DNA from: Serinus canaria
Lineage: Eukaryota; Chordata; Aves; Passeriformes; Fringillidae
Assembly: GCF_022539315.1 (NCBI RefSeq)
Contig: NC_066313.1
Location: forward strand, 72,667,934-72,731,933
Direction: 5' to 3'
DNA: 64,000 nucleotides
The notes beneath the pieces were generated by a model that was given only the letters and a program-made list of their open reading frames with translations, searched no databases and was not told where the DNA came from. Both the position numbers and the translations under genes were made by a program. Shown here piece after piece: positions 12,301 to 25,300 of this stretch; within the stretch, counting starts at the first letter, position 1, and each line of letters starts with the position of its first letter.

Positions 12301-15300
12301 GTCACCCACTCGGAATAAATGATTGGTTGACCTCTGATGGCTGTGGAAGAGAAATGTATCAACACAAAGATATCACTTGGGCTTCAGGAGGTCTCTGTAG
12401 TGCAGATTGTTTAAAGCTGGGAAAATAGCCTGAAAAAAAAAACGGATCACAGTTTCTTCCTAAACATCATCTATAAACCATTATCAGATGAATGATAATA
12501 AACTTTGGTTCATGTAACATACTACATGAACTTTGGTGTGTCCTATGTAATTAATATTTTTTGTTGAGTGGTTTGTTCATTTTTCATGCTTCTGTTCCTT
12601 CATTATTTAATCTTAAATGTAGTACCAGTTGGAAGGAAGAGGGGCTGGGGTAAAGAATTTAGAACCAGTCAAGAAGCAATAAATTCAAGTTTTCTATGGA
12701 AGTGGATAAAGACTAAGAAATAAAAACTTAAACTGCACATCTTAAAATGTATTCTGAACAATGAAGGTGTAAATTGACCACATTGTAATTGAGGAATCTG
12801 GTGCTATTTGACATAACTTAAGGCATCCTGGACACCACACATGGGTAGCAGATAAGATACAAGGTTGGCCCATGTCCTTCTGGAGTCTAAGAGCATTGCC
12901 CAAGCCTGGCCCAAACAGCTCTAGGCATTTTTGGTTGGTAAAGCTATTGAATCTGTTGGTACAACACCACCTTTTGCTCATTCATCTCTATGAACTTGGA
13001 GCTTTGCTCTGCAATCTGCCACTAAGTAGTTTCCACCTGAGCCAATCTTTCAAATTTAGATGTTTTTCTTTAGTTTTTAAAGCTTCATTGATTTACTGTA
13101 ACTCTATCTGCAATTTTACCTTACTTGTATATTTCTATTATCACATCCACAGGTTATTTCAACAAGAACACCGTATGTTGCTATTTTATTCTTCACAACA
13201 AGTACAATGTCTGGCAGTCCTGAGAACAGATTCATGTAGGGATTTCAAGCAAGGACCATCTTTGCTGAAGTTGTGGTTTTTTGTTAGAGGAGGCTGATCA
13301 TGGAACCAATAGTAAATTTTCATTGACTATTTTTGTGTCTGTTAATAGATGATAACTCTGAAATTATGCTGCCAAAGCTAAGGACAGTTTTAGAGACTTC
13401 TGATACCCTCAGATATTTCTGTACTTAGTAAGATAGTTGCAATTCATGTATCTTTACAGAGAGGAACTTTAGAATATTGTGAGAATTTTTTTTATAACTA
13501 TCTTTGTTCCCCTGAGGAGAGAGAACTACATTACAAATCTGATAGTCAGGTTTCTGAATCGCCTTTTAGTTTTATGTTAAATTTCCCCATGGTTTCTTTT
13601 ACTACTTTATTGGGTTTAATTGTCCTTTTGCTCAGCTCAAAACACCATGAGCTTTACGACAGACAGCATCCTTTAGTGACAGTGTTGTTTTGTTTTGCTT
13701 GAATAAAAGGTGGCATTTATGTTCTATTAAAGGAAGAAGAGCAGAGGATAAAAAGAGGTTTTGTTTGCTTGTTTGCTTTGCTTCCATTTCCCAGAGTACG
13801 TTCCAGGATGCAAAATACAGAACACAGTGGTAGAGACTGCACCAACTCTATGTGGTGCATTATGAAAAACCTTTTATCACATTGGGAAGTAAAGGCAGGA
13901 AATTGTGTCACAGTTTATGGGACATAAAACAGTCAGCCACCTCACCGTGATTAAAGGAACATGGTTTATAAGCACAGGTTCTTCCAGGTCTGTGTGCCAT
14001 GATCTCTGCTGGGATGCCTTGAGCACTTGGAATGCTGACACCCTTTAGCATCTCTCCTATGGACTAAGGGAAAGTTCTGCATCATGAGCCAATTGCCTTT
14101 TCCTTTTGCCTTCTTTTACAGAATCTTCTTTTCTTTCACCAAACAGGCAATAATAACTTGCTCTAAGACACTGCCATCTGAAGTGTTTGCTGCACAAACA
14201 AGCAAAGAGAGTGGTGTATATACTATTTACTCACCCTCTGCTGTTCATTTATATGTAAAGTCAATGATGATTCAGACTTGGGCACAGAACTGTGTAAATC
14301 CTGTTTTTTAATCCCAATTATTTAATTTTTGGTTGAAAGAAAAGCCAAATTTCAGGACTTATCAGAGCATTACATGAAGTTAACATCCAGAGTTCTTCTC
14401 CATAAAACTCTGATAAGCACATTTTAATAGTTCACAGTCAGCTAGAGTAAGATATCAGAGTTTTTCTCAAGAAATTAATGTTCCCTGTAAATCAATAGCA
14501 TTGAAAATACCAAGGATGAGTACATGGAATTCACTAATAGTGCTGTAAAAGTGGGTACAGTCCACTTTAAGAAAGGATTGGCCAAGAAGTTTATTGGTGT
14601 TTTTATTCACACTCCACTGTTTTTATTGTTGTATAACAAGTATAGAGCACCACTGCATGCTGCCAAGTGTTTAAAGAGGGAGCAGCTGTATAGATTTACA
14701 TCTTGCTCAAGAAATCTGCCATTCTTCTTAGGCATTATTGTCTAAAAATTCTACTTTCCAGTTATCATTATTCTGAGAAAAAAGAACAGCTCATTTTTCT
14801 CAAAACTTTTGAAAAGCTTTGCTAGAGAATTTGACAAGTCATATATGTAACTGCCTACTCCTGATTTGAATCAAAATAATGCTAAAAACCAGCACCAAGT
14901 TTATTGTCTGAGTTTTAGCCTTTCTGATGGAGAATGTACACGAAGAGCATGCTACACTTTTTATTTTCAGGAGGTTCCAAATAACTGGAATATCTTGCTC
15001 TTTTGGGGCAGCAGTAGTTCATGGACTAGGAGTTTTCATTTTATTAAGTTATCAGTGTTACAAGATTATCTTTTTTTCTTTCAGCCATTCCAAGTTTTGA
15101 TATGCACATACCATGGTACTTCATCAGAAGTAGATGAGAGCTTTGCAAGCAACTCAGCTGTAAAATTTCTCCTGAGACAATCTTTGGCTTCCAAAGACTG
15201 CATCAGCACAGGGGCTTGTATTCATATTAAGCTACAGCGGTAGTTTTAGTTTCTAATGACTAATGACAAACTAAAAAACTAAATAGACAACAGAAGGAAT

Positions 15301-15430
15301 ATATAGGAGCTGTTAACCTGGCAATATAGTATACAATAACCATGGATAAGGTTGTCACAAGCTTTAGCATGAAAAAATTCTCATTAAAACATCATTCTGA
15401 TGTAAGAGACTTTGTGTCACGTGCAAGTCA
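9326..15430. other. Non-coding, nothing firmly identified
   Basis: Unique sequence. An A13 run lies at 10027-10039. Slightly higher G+C is seen around 10930-11310 and 12220-12480. A 141-codon ATG-initiated plus frame at 12872-13297 overlaps a minus-strand frame at 12742-12981; neither resembles a known family. A short inverted repeat, GTTCATGTA (12508-12516) with TACATGAAC (12523-12531), sits between two copies of AACTTTGGT. Confidence 0.6.
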
Positions 15431-17233
15431 GGTATTTATTGTAATGAAAAGTGAGATGATCATGATTATAAAACCTTGAGAACTGTGGAGAAAGCAAATA
15501 TCAGGGTCTTTATTTTTGGCATAGATTTGCTGTCCCTAGAAGAGGGTTTGTATATGATCATGTGCTGAGTGACAGTATTTGTGAAATATGGGGCAAAAAT
15601 AATAAAAATTTATGCTCCTCCCTGGGCTTAATTGTTTTCTGTCATGAATTGTAATATTGCCCAAGCTGTTGTAACATTACAGAAGAGTACAGATAAAGGA
15701 TTAACAACATAAAGTATCACCATCTTCAGATAGTTGGCTTTTGGTGTTGAAGATGTATTAATTTTCTTCTTAATATTTCAGTTCTCTTTTTTTTTCACAT
15801 TCTAGCCACATTTCTTTGCACAATTTTTTTGACATATTATTCTTGTCTTATACTTTACATAGTGTTTGTGGTTTGCCACTGCCCTATCAGTACAGAAGGT
15901 TCAATTACAGAAATATTGCATACATAGCTGAACTAAGAGTATATTAAGTACAGAATATCTGAACCAGTTTTATTTTGTAACATTTAAAAGAGCATAAAAA
16001 AATAAACCTTTTCTTATTAGAGGAGTATCAAAAATGATGGATAAAAAAGAAATGTGGTGTGTAGAAAAGGTTCATAACACAAACAGTTTTTATGGTAGTA
16101 CATAAAGCTGTAACATAAGCATAAATGCAAGATAGAGCAAAACCCCAAGAATGTGAAAGTACATTGCCTTTTATTTTAAAAACACATAATTCTAGTTTTT
16201 TGGGAAAAGAACATCATCCGTGCTTACAGTGCATAGCAGAGTGCATCACAAGAGCAGCTGAGCTAACACAGAGCTGATTGAATTTATTAGGCTCAGTTTA
16301 CAAGGTAGACTTAGTAGGAAGCACCTTAAATGTGTGCTGGCTGTACCAGCCTGATGCTGCTGCACCCTGCCTGGTAAATAAACTGAATCCAATATTGCCT
16401 GGGCACTACACCAGCCTTCTACCATGTCAATGAGTATGTTGCATGTATAGCTTATATTTCACTGAAAACTGGCTCACAGAGCAACAGTTTGATTTTATAC
16501 TCCCACTCCAGGCTGTCTCTCTCTACTTTTGCCAGTAAGACTATAAACAGATTGGTCCAAATTGAAATGTCACATGAAACTGTTACACCATGCCTCAGTG
16601 CAAAATTACTGTAAATTTATATGAGATTGTCCTTAAGGAGCTGTTTGTCCCAAAGAGGCATATTTTGTAAGTTGTTTCTACCTAAAAAGGGGAATTTTTT
16701 TTAGGTACTTTCCTAGGAATTTTCATCTGTGAAATAGACAAGTAATAGAATTTAGTCTCTAAATTCGGTTCATCCAATACAAGGCCAATTCCCTACTGCA
16801 GCTCTGTTGAAGAAATATTCCAAAATAGTACATTTATAAAATACAAGCATGGCTTCACTATGTGGAGTTTTGTTTGTGTATGTTTCATTTTATATATCCA
16901 TGTATTTATTTATACAATCCTACATACATTTAAAAAAAACCCTAAAATGGAAAAGTAGGGAAATGGAACATCATTAATGTTGAAGTAAAACAGTGTTTGT
17001 ATAATAAACATAACAGAATTGAGTCAGTGAAATAGAGGAATTAGTTGGTAGATTTAAAACAGAAGCAAAAGCAAAGCTTCCTGTTCTGATTTCTGCCTGT
17101 AATAAGTACAATTTTAGATTAAGGTGGTTTTCTAGTTTAATTCAAGCATAAAGGAAGATCCATCAGCTGTTTTTACAAAGCAAGAAAGATGACATTTGTA
17201 TCCCTATGGCTGGACTACAGTGCCCCTGTATGT
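15431..17233. other. Non-coding, nothing identified
   Basis: Unique A+T-rich sequence. A T-rich run lies at about 15786-15796. No gene or element is recognised. Confidence 0.65.
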
Positions 17234-17282
17234 AGTCCTCTAACACTATTAACCACCTGCTGGTTAATAGTGTTAGAGGACT
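17234..17282. repeat. Perfect 22-bp inverted repeat with 5-base loop
   Basis: The left arm 17234-17255 starts AGTCCTCTAACACTATT. It is the exact reverse complement of the right arm 17261-17282, which starts TGGTTAATAGTGTTAGAGG. The spacer is CCTGC at 17256-17260. Pairing stops sharply at both ends, with no wobble or mismatch inside. The loop is too tight and the stem too perfect for a typical microRNA precursor. A short template-switch mutation is the simpler reading. No flanking direct repeats that would indicate a transposon were seen. Confidence 0.95.
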
Positions 17283-20200
17283 CATTCTTTCTGGAAAAAC
17301 CCAGCTTTTTGTTAAAATAACCAGCACTGAGAATACAAGAAGCTTCTCTCTGTGTTTGCAGTCTGCTTTCTGTTGTGTTTGTTACAAAATCATTGCTGCA
17401 ATAATTTGGGAGGCTTCCAGTGGGCAGGCTCTAATTGTCTGCTTTCTGCAAACCCTGTCATCCACCAAAGTAGATCCATCCAATCTCTAACATGCATTCT
17501 GGTATCTCTCAGAAAAGGAGAACCTTCTGCAAACAAAGCACTTTGGTATTTCTCTGTGTTCATAAAGAAGGATAGTAAAGCCTTTTATTGAGGGCTCTGC
17601 TCCCATTACACGTGGCCAGTAGTGTGAGGCTGTGCAGCACTCCGAGTCTCAGCACTGGCATGGATGTTGGAGGATGTCCTAATGCTCTATAGCTGGCCTC
17701 AGATGTGCTAGATATGCTTTCAGACCTGGTTACTGGGATGTGAAGGCAGCTTAAAATCAATTGTGCCCTGAAATGAAAGAGGGATGGTGATGAAGCAAGG
17801 AAAAGCATAAAACAGGGAGGCTGAGATTTGCACTGAACAGAACTGCCTTTCACTCCTCCCAGGCCTTCCAGGGAGCTGGATCTGCTCAGAGCTGTGACAA
17901 AATAAATGAACCAAAGGTATTCTCTCTATCATTACCATCATTCCCTCACCTGAAACTTCTTCCTCAAAGAAAGAATATTCTGTCGGATGGAGTTTTGGTC
18001 CAATCCTAGAATGGCCATCACTGAATTATTTTCTGAATGCAGATGTGAGAATACAAGAGCTTCTACAGGAGTACCACTCAGTTCATAGCCTTGCCCATCT
18101 ACTCCAGTAACTATCTCTCAAAAGCATCCCCCATGCAAAGTTTTGCCAGCTGTGGAGGACCAGAATGTACAGCCATGCTTACCTGCATGAAACAGTCTGT
18201 ACTTTCGATGATCTGAAGCAGCCCAGTCTTGTTTCTTACTATTTAATTGTCAATAATGTGCTTTTCTTTCATGACTTTAATAATTACTTACGATCTTCTT
18301 TGTAATGACGGGTGAAATGGTTTGGTTAGGTTTATATGTATTTTATAAGTCCACTATCATGTCAAAAATCACGTTGATCCTACTTTCTCCTCTGAATAAG
18401 GACTTCCAATTAAATTTCTCATGTAGGTGATTTCATTTCACATTATTCTTCAGCTCCCTCTTTCAATAAGTTCTAGTATAATTAATTTCTCTTTGCACAG
18501 AAATTATTGTATATAAAGTTTCAACAAAACTATTTTCTCTGTGAGTTTTACTGTACTCTTTTCACAAGCCAGAATCAGATGTCCATATAGCCAAGGTTCA
18601 ACATGTTATTTTATAAGGGTGATTTCATCTCTTTTTATGTCTATTATCCAATATTTCTTTAAATTTTCATTTTTTTAAACAATGGACATGAAATCAAAAT
18701 GTGCATGTTACCATCTCTAGTAAATCATAGCTCCCAGCCCTCTGGGGCAGTAGCTGGTTAGAATCAGTCATTGTATATAGTTTGGTTTGTTTTCCCACAC
18801 GTGCTAATTTGCACTAATCAACACTGAATTTTATTTGCCACTTTATTACATAGTCAGTCAATATTTTGACACCTTACTGCATATCTTTACAGTATTTTTT
18901 TTTTACTTTTATAATCCTGAATCATTTAAAATTATCAGAAAATTTTATTCTCACTATTTATCTTGTATTTCAGATAATTAATGAATATGTTGACCAACAC
19001 ATACTAGGAGAAAGAGGCACCTTATTTGAGTGCCTTCTATTCTAAAAAAGACTACTTATTCTATGTTTTTTTTCCAATTTTTTCTATCTGCTGTGACTAA
19101 TAAAATTAGAGGTTTTCTGTTTGGTTTGGTTTTGTGTTTTGTTTTGTTTTGCTTGGGATTTTATTATCCTTTTTAGGATACCCTGAATTTTAAAATGTAT
19201 GATGCTAATATTTGTTCCTATGATTTTTTAGGCAAGACCTCCTTCTGAAAAACTTTGTTGACTTATCCCTCTTCAAACATAGTTTTCATTGTGATTTTTA
19301 TAATACCTTATATTCTGGGATAATGCTGTTTTTCCTATGCAGTGTCCTGCTGTTACAGCAACATTTCAATACATCTGAACCTTCAGTTCTCAAGGTAAAA
19401 TGCTGGACAACAGAAGCTGATAATTATGTGGCACTCAAGGCTTCAATCCAGTATGCCTCAACTCATTTAAAATATATGTATTGAATCATGCATTTTTAAG
19501 ACTAATGTTTTCTGAAATAATATAGCTATCATCTAAGTATAGGTATTTCTTTTCAAAATTTTCTAATAAAATTGAAGGAATGTAGAGGACATTTAAGGTA
19601 GAGATCTGCTGGTACAAATACTGAATACAAGACTGTTTGGAGCTATGATTTACTTACTGACAAAATAATTCCTGAACACCATTAATAGGCGTTGTTAGTC
19701 ATTCACCTAAGAGAATATTACTGCTAATTTCTCTGTACTTGCACTATTTGTCTCTTAACCTGAAGTGGTGGAAGGTGTTCAATGTTTACAGTGAACAGAA
19801 GACTGCAATTGAGTAGTCTTCAAAGTGAATGGTAACCTGTGCTTGATAAAGTCATGTTTGCTTTATAAACCCCACAGTACTGGGAAAAATTCATTATCTC
19901 ATTGAGGGGGGAACAAGCTAAGAGGGATGGAATATTCTGTTTTCGTCTAAATAGAAAATAATAGAGAAAAGAATATATTTTAGGAAAAACAAACACATCT
20001 TTGAATTGTATGAACACTGGAATAGGTGGCTGGGAAGGTTGTATTGCCTCCATCATTAGGCAAGTCTCCCAGGAAAATGATTTAAGGATATCTGAGTAAA
20101 GCATATGGAGAGAAGTTTGGCTATATGATTACTTACATTTCCTACTAACTTTTTTTTTTTTCTGATTCTAACATAACTTTTAGTCACCCACACAGTAAGC

Positions 20201-22079
20201 TCTACTTTTTATGTTAAAAGTAGAATTATCACCTTTAGATAAACAACTTAGGCTGTTAAAAGGAGACAATGTGCATGTCACTGCTTCCTCTTTTATATGT
20301 AATTGTCAGACCTTCTATTTGTTTTGAAGTTTAATTTTTCAGCATTTGTTTAGAACTGCATACACCAAGCTTTTAGAAAATCTTGTTCTGTGCATGTATT
20401 AAGCAAAAAACAAGTGTTTTGTCTCACAGCTGGAAATTCATAGACTCATTTTAGTTTTGCATGTTTTACAGTATTTGCTCACAGTAATAGACTGTGGATT
20501 CCTGAACTGTTTCCACAGAAAAGGCAATACAAAATCTGTTTCAAGTAATTTTGGTGAGGGCTGAGTTGCCACTCAATAATATGTTTACCAAAGTGAAAGC
20601 CTTGCTTGAATGAGAAATCCAGAAGCCTTTACTTTGCATTTCTCCCCTAGTTTCATTCTAGTATTCCCTTGCATAGAGTGGAATTTTGTTCAGATACCTA
20701 AATTCATTTGACTAAATGTGTATGTCACCTACCACTTGAGATGTTACAGTGTTTCTGGGGTATCTGCACAAGCCTGGCAAAAATTACATGAGTCAAGGGA
20801 ATTCTGCACCCTTTGAAAGGAGCAGCTGAAAAGCCAGTGAGAAAATCTTGAGGCATCTCAAAGCATCAGACATTTGTGGTTAGACATCAGTTATCCCATG
20901 ATAATTGAGACATGCCTTTTTTGGTCTTCATTTTACCACAAGGTTGGCAAACAACAGTCAAATGGTGATTTCCACAGCTGATAGAAAATCACTCGCTGAG
21001 TTTTGCTCTTCTTGCTTCACACTATCACTTTGCTTATGCTGACAGTTTTTGATTTGTTGATAGTGTTTTTGCATTATTACCAAAAAAAAAAAAAATCTGC
21101 CAGTTACACTCTTCTTTCTTGACTTTTCTTTATTTGAGTCCAGGTGCAGTTTAGCATAAAAGCTCTTAAGTATCCAGATATCCAGTCACATCTGCAAGGT
21201 GCAATCCACATTCACAACGTCTGTGGTGATTTGCTTGTTAATTATAAGCAGACATAAAGAAACTCATATTCCCTGTAACTAGCCCATGCACTAAGACTTC
21301 ATAGGACTTCTCAATTTTCTCAAGCGCACAAATAGAAATGCTCTTACACTTCTGGATGAAATAGTTTATGAAATTATCCTTCCCAGCTGCTTGTTACCAG
21401 CCTTGCAGCTGAGACGCCATAACTGATCATGTAAATTTCCAGTCCATTTTTGTGCAAAGTGAAATGGATTAGTTAAAGCTACAACTGAAGCTTTCTTAAA
21501 CAGATTTACCCCTTTGCATTGAAATGGAGGATGTTTTTTCAGTGAAGCAGCTGTGACTAAAATCATTACTGTTACATGGAAAGGAGCAAAACTAAGAAAA
21601 GAGGAAACATTTGGGTAAAGAGTACACTTCAAACTGAGATATAGTCAAAAATAATGAAAGTTTTATTTTAGAAAAAAAAAACACCTCTGATTTCTTATAT
21701 CGTTTGCCACACACTCTGCATTGTGCAAAACATGTTCTTTTTGAGTAAATTTATTAAGCCAAAAACTAGCTACAATTTTTTCTTTGAAGCTCTCTTAGCC
21801 CCAGCATTTCCTTTACAACACTGACATTTGGAAAGTCACTGAATAATTACATCAGAATGTTTTTTCAGAGCTGTAAAAAATTGACAGTAGGTGGCCTGAA
21901 CAAGTAGCCATCAATTGCCTTTAAAACACGTAGCAGAAAAAATAAATCCTCTGGGAGACACCTATCACTATGGTTCCACATTTCTCATGTTTGTCCTTTC
22001 CCTCTGGCTTGCTTGAATCATGTTTCCTATGCTGAGGCCATATATTCTGTAGCTAAACGTCCCCATCTCTGATCAAGGA
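17283..22079. other. Non-coding, nothing firmly identified
   Basis: Unique sequence, moderately G+C-richer at about 17300-18230 and A+T-rich afterwards. It holds a TTTTG-type tract at 19117-19153 and an A14 run at 21082-21095. Frames at 17560-17941 (minus) and 19820-20104 (minus) have no recognisable domains. Confidence 0.65.
19117..19153. repeat. (TTTTG)n-like low-complexity tract
   Basis: Alternating GTTTT/GGTTT units with a few interruptions. This is a simple repeat. Confidence 0.8.
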
Positions 22080-22380
22080 GGTAAAAGAAACTGATTTCCC
22101 TGCTTGCTTTCTTCCGGGCCAGTTTCACAGGCTCAGTGACTTCCCTTTGGAAGCTGAAATTCAAATCTTTCGTGTTCAAAAGGCATTAAGTGCAGCATAA
22201 ATTCTTCATCTTCTTAAAGAGTCTCTGTACGTGCATAAGTTTATATTCAGAAACATGAACACACACCATGGCAGCAGAGACAGCACCATTGGACACTGGA
22301 TCTATGTAACAATTAACATAATTCGAATTGTGAAATACTGTGCATTCCAGTGCGAGCATTCCTCACCCACCAGAGACACT
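22080..22380. other. Possible retained non-coding element (low support)
   Basis: Unique sequence that keeps five CpG dinucleotides in about 240 bases, inside a region where CpG is otherwise very rare. It also contains an ATTCGAAT palindrome. It does not match a recognised repeat, and no frame is open across it. Conservation could not be tested, so this is only a candidate to check. Confidence 0.2.
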
Positions 22381-25300
22381 CTTGTCTGTTTTTCACAATA
22401 AAAAACCACTCAACACCATCAAAATAATACAGTTCTTACAGTTATTAGCCCCCAGATGAAGAATTCAAGCAGCTGATACTGAAGGTAAAAAGGGCAGATT
22501 TGACAAGTGCAGAAAATACTTGGATGTTCTTGCAGCTACAGCCAGGTTCTTCATGGCCACAATTAATTAGGTAGGGAGGGCTGCTGGATTGCTCTCTGAG
22601 GGACCTCAGCAGTCATAAGAATGCATTCTATCCAGTTGCTCAAAGCCTAGCAGGCTATGTCCTGCTCTCAGACATATGTGTTTTGCCATCTGGACTAAGA
22701 CAATGCAACATACCTGGGCATCAAACCATCAGCAAACACCACCTGCTTCACAATTTATAGCACGTCCTGTCACCAAATGAATCAGCGGCTGCAAACACTC
22801 CCAGTTCCCTCCCATATCTCTGCTTTCCCAGAATACTGAAATTTGACAGAGGTGAGTTATGTAGTCAGGAATTCCCCAGCTCTGGGAGAGGCACTACACC
22901 TGGTGTATTAGCTTTTAGAGAGCCCACTCTGACTGATAAGGTGACAACATCATCTTTGCAGATGCAAATTTATGGGGTTTAGTCTATATATCAGTGGTCT
23001 GAGAGTATTTCTGAGAAGTTTACAAGGGTAAACTTCTTGGAATTTTACAAGGGTACTGGATCCAGGGGGCTGTGATCTGCATACTTATATGGTGTGTACA
23101 TGCTGAGGAACTTGACCATTTCTTTCTCTGAAATTTTACTTCTCAGTTTGATTTTTATATAAACAAAAGAAACTATCTTATGTACACTAGAACTACCTAA
23201 CAAGGATATTAATAGCAGGAAAAGTGAGTGGTTAAGGTGATCTAAACACTGATTTAATCATTATATGGATCAATTAAATGAAAAAAGTTATTGGAGATCC
23301 CTTACCTTTCCCCTTTCCTTTTTTTACCTTGTATTAGAAAATAGAGATGTTGGACTGAGACCAAGACTAATAAATCCTAGGGTTGTGGGCTTTTTTTTAT
23401 TTTTAAATGAAATTACTTTGAGCAATGCTGGATTTTGCTTCTTCATAATCCTTGGCAGATAAATTACAAAGCCAAGACTTATATATTAAAGTATAAGGGA
23501 TATGAATATCTTCCTTTGAAGTTTACTTCAGTGACCCCAAGAATGGGAAAGCAAAAGGTTTTCCAGAACGCAGCTATTTTTCTCCTCTAATCTAGTTTTC
23601 CTGACTTCTAGGTTGCATCCACTCTACGCTAGTCCAAGAATAAAGAAAAATGGTCTCTAAAATCAAGCAACCACTTTTGATACATCTTTGAATAAAAGCA
23701 CCCTAACCATTGTATTCTGTTTCTCAGGCTTCTAAAAGTTTCTGTGATGGAGCTTTGATCTTCAAATTTTACTTTCCCAATTTGTCTGTCTTCTTTCATT
23801 CTAAAATCAAATGCAGTTATCAGAGAAGTCCAGGGCTTCTTTTCATCTTGGAGATAGAAAAGAGCTCAATCTGCATCTAAAAGCATGCTCAAGCCATACA
23901 GTTTGTTCCTATTATAGAGACAGATACTGAATTATGCAACAAGTTCCCAGAGAGCAATTACATTTTAATCACAGTAAAGATTTTCTCTGCAAAGACACTT
24001 CTTAGAGATGATTTATTTCAAAATATGGGGATTGTACCCATGTAGCTTAACTGGGAAAGTGTTCAGCTTCCCCAGACAAATTTCCTGACAGAAAGATTGT
24101 TTGAGGAGACCAGTAACTAATTTTTAAACCACTTTTTTTTTTTCATTTCCTTTTTTTTTTTTTTTTTACAGTAAATCTTTAACACAACCTGACCTATGGT
24201 GGATAAGTCTTAGTCTGCAGTTCCATTTGGTCACTCATACCTTGCTTTCTTGAATTAGAAGTTCCATGAATTATTTTTAGTTTTCATAAATGGATTGTGG
24301 TATTTACAGTACTTGCCTTCTGTGCTGCTAAATAAAATAACCATCTAGTATTTCAAAGAATGGCTGAAAATAGAAGTATAATATAGAGGAATGTTCCAGC
24401 GCATTTACTATCTCACAGTGGGTAAATAAATGTGATATTGTTCAGAATTAGAGAAATACTTATCATCATACATTAAATATTAATTAAAAGATGTAAGAAG
24501 TTATGTAAAAATTATAAAAGTAAATATTTAAATTCAAAATACTTTAAAGACGCTTATAAAGTTCAAGCCACAGTACTGCCAGAAACTTTTGGAACGTTCA
24601 GCCAAAGGAGGAAAAGCATAAAAGAGATGAGTACAACAAAAGAGATGAGAACCCCTCCTTTTTTTGGTCTTTCTTCCAAGAATTTGAGCATAGTTAATAA
24701 TTGGTGTTTGTGTTTCACTTATAACTGAAATCCCCATATTCAGTTGCTTGCACAATCACTGAAATTCTAAATTTATTTTAGTTTTTAGTGGAAAAAAAAG
24801 TCAGGCTGTGCTAAGAAACCTGCAAAATGAACCAGTCCTTTTTTCAGAATGTACTTTTCTAGCAAGTATAAACAAGCTTGCCTGTGATTGTTTAATTTGT
24901 CTGTGGCATTTTCACCAGCAGAAAGAAGAAAGCTGTGAAATGGCAAATGCCAGCCCCTTATGGATTTACAGAACACACTCAAAAATTTCAGCTACATTTA
25001 GGAAACCACTGTCTGTCAAATGCTGTTCATGGCCTTCAGAATTCTGCCAGGCTGCTGCAACATGCACCACCCTGAGATTCCAAATTCCAGATTGATTTCC
25101 ATTAAGTACTTTTTAACTAGTATAGACTGCATGACTAGTTGCCTTAATCCATGTGTATGGGTATTCAAACAAATAAATAAGTGAACAGATAGGCAGATGC
25201 TTAATGTGGATCAATGTCATGCATTGCATAAATGTGCAGTCTCCATCACAAGAGGAGAATTCAGGGCTTACATTTTACAACCCATAACCAATTTTATTGA

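Noticed and set aside
12742..13297. Overlapping frames on both strands (141 codons plus, 79 codons minus)
   Set aside because: No recognised domain, no splice or promoter context, and two overlapping opposite frames are what chance gives in a slightly G+C-richer patch.
14866..15243. 125-codon plus-strand frame
   Set aside because: It starts at TTG, not ATG, and has no family resemblance.
17234..17282. Reading the hairpin as a microRNA gene
   Set aside because: The stem is perfect and only 22 bp with a 5-base loop, and the flanks do not extend the pairing as in a primary microRNA.
24028..24062. CCATGTAGCTTAACTG as a mitochondrial tRNA-like insert
   Set aside because: Only a short resemblance to a tRNA acceptor/D-arm start. 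No cloverleaf and no flanking mitochondrial sequence.
24133..24190. Polypyrimidine tract plus ACAG as a splice acceptor
   Set aside because: No open frame or plausible donor follows. Long T runs are common in this window.
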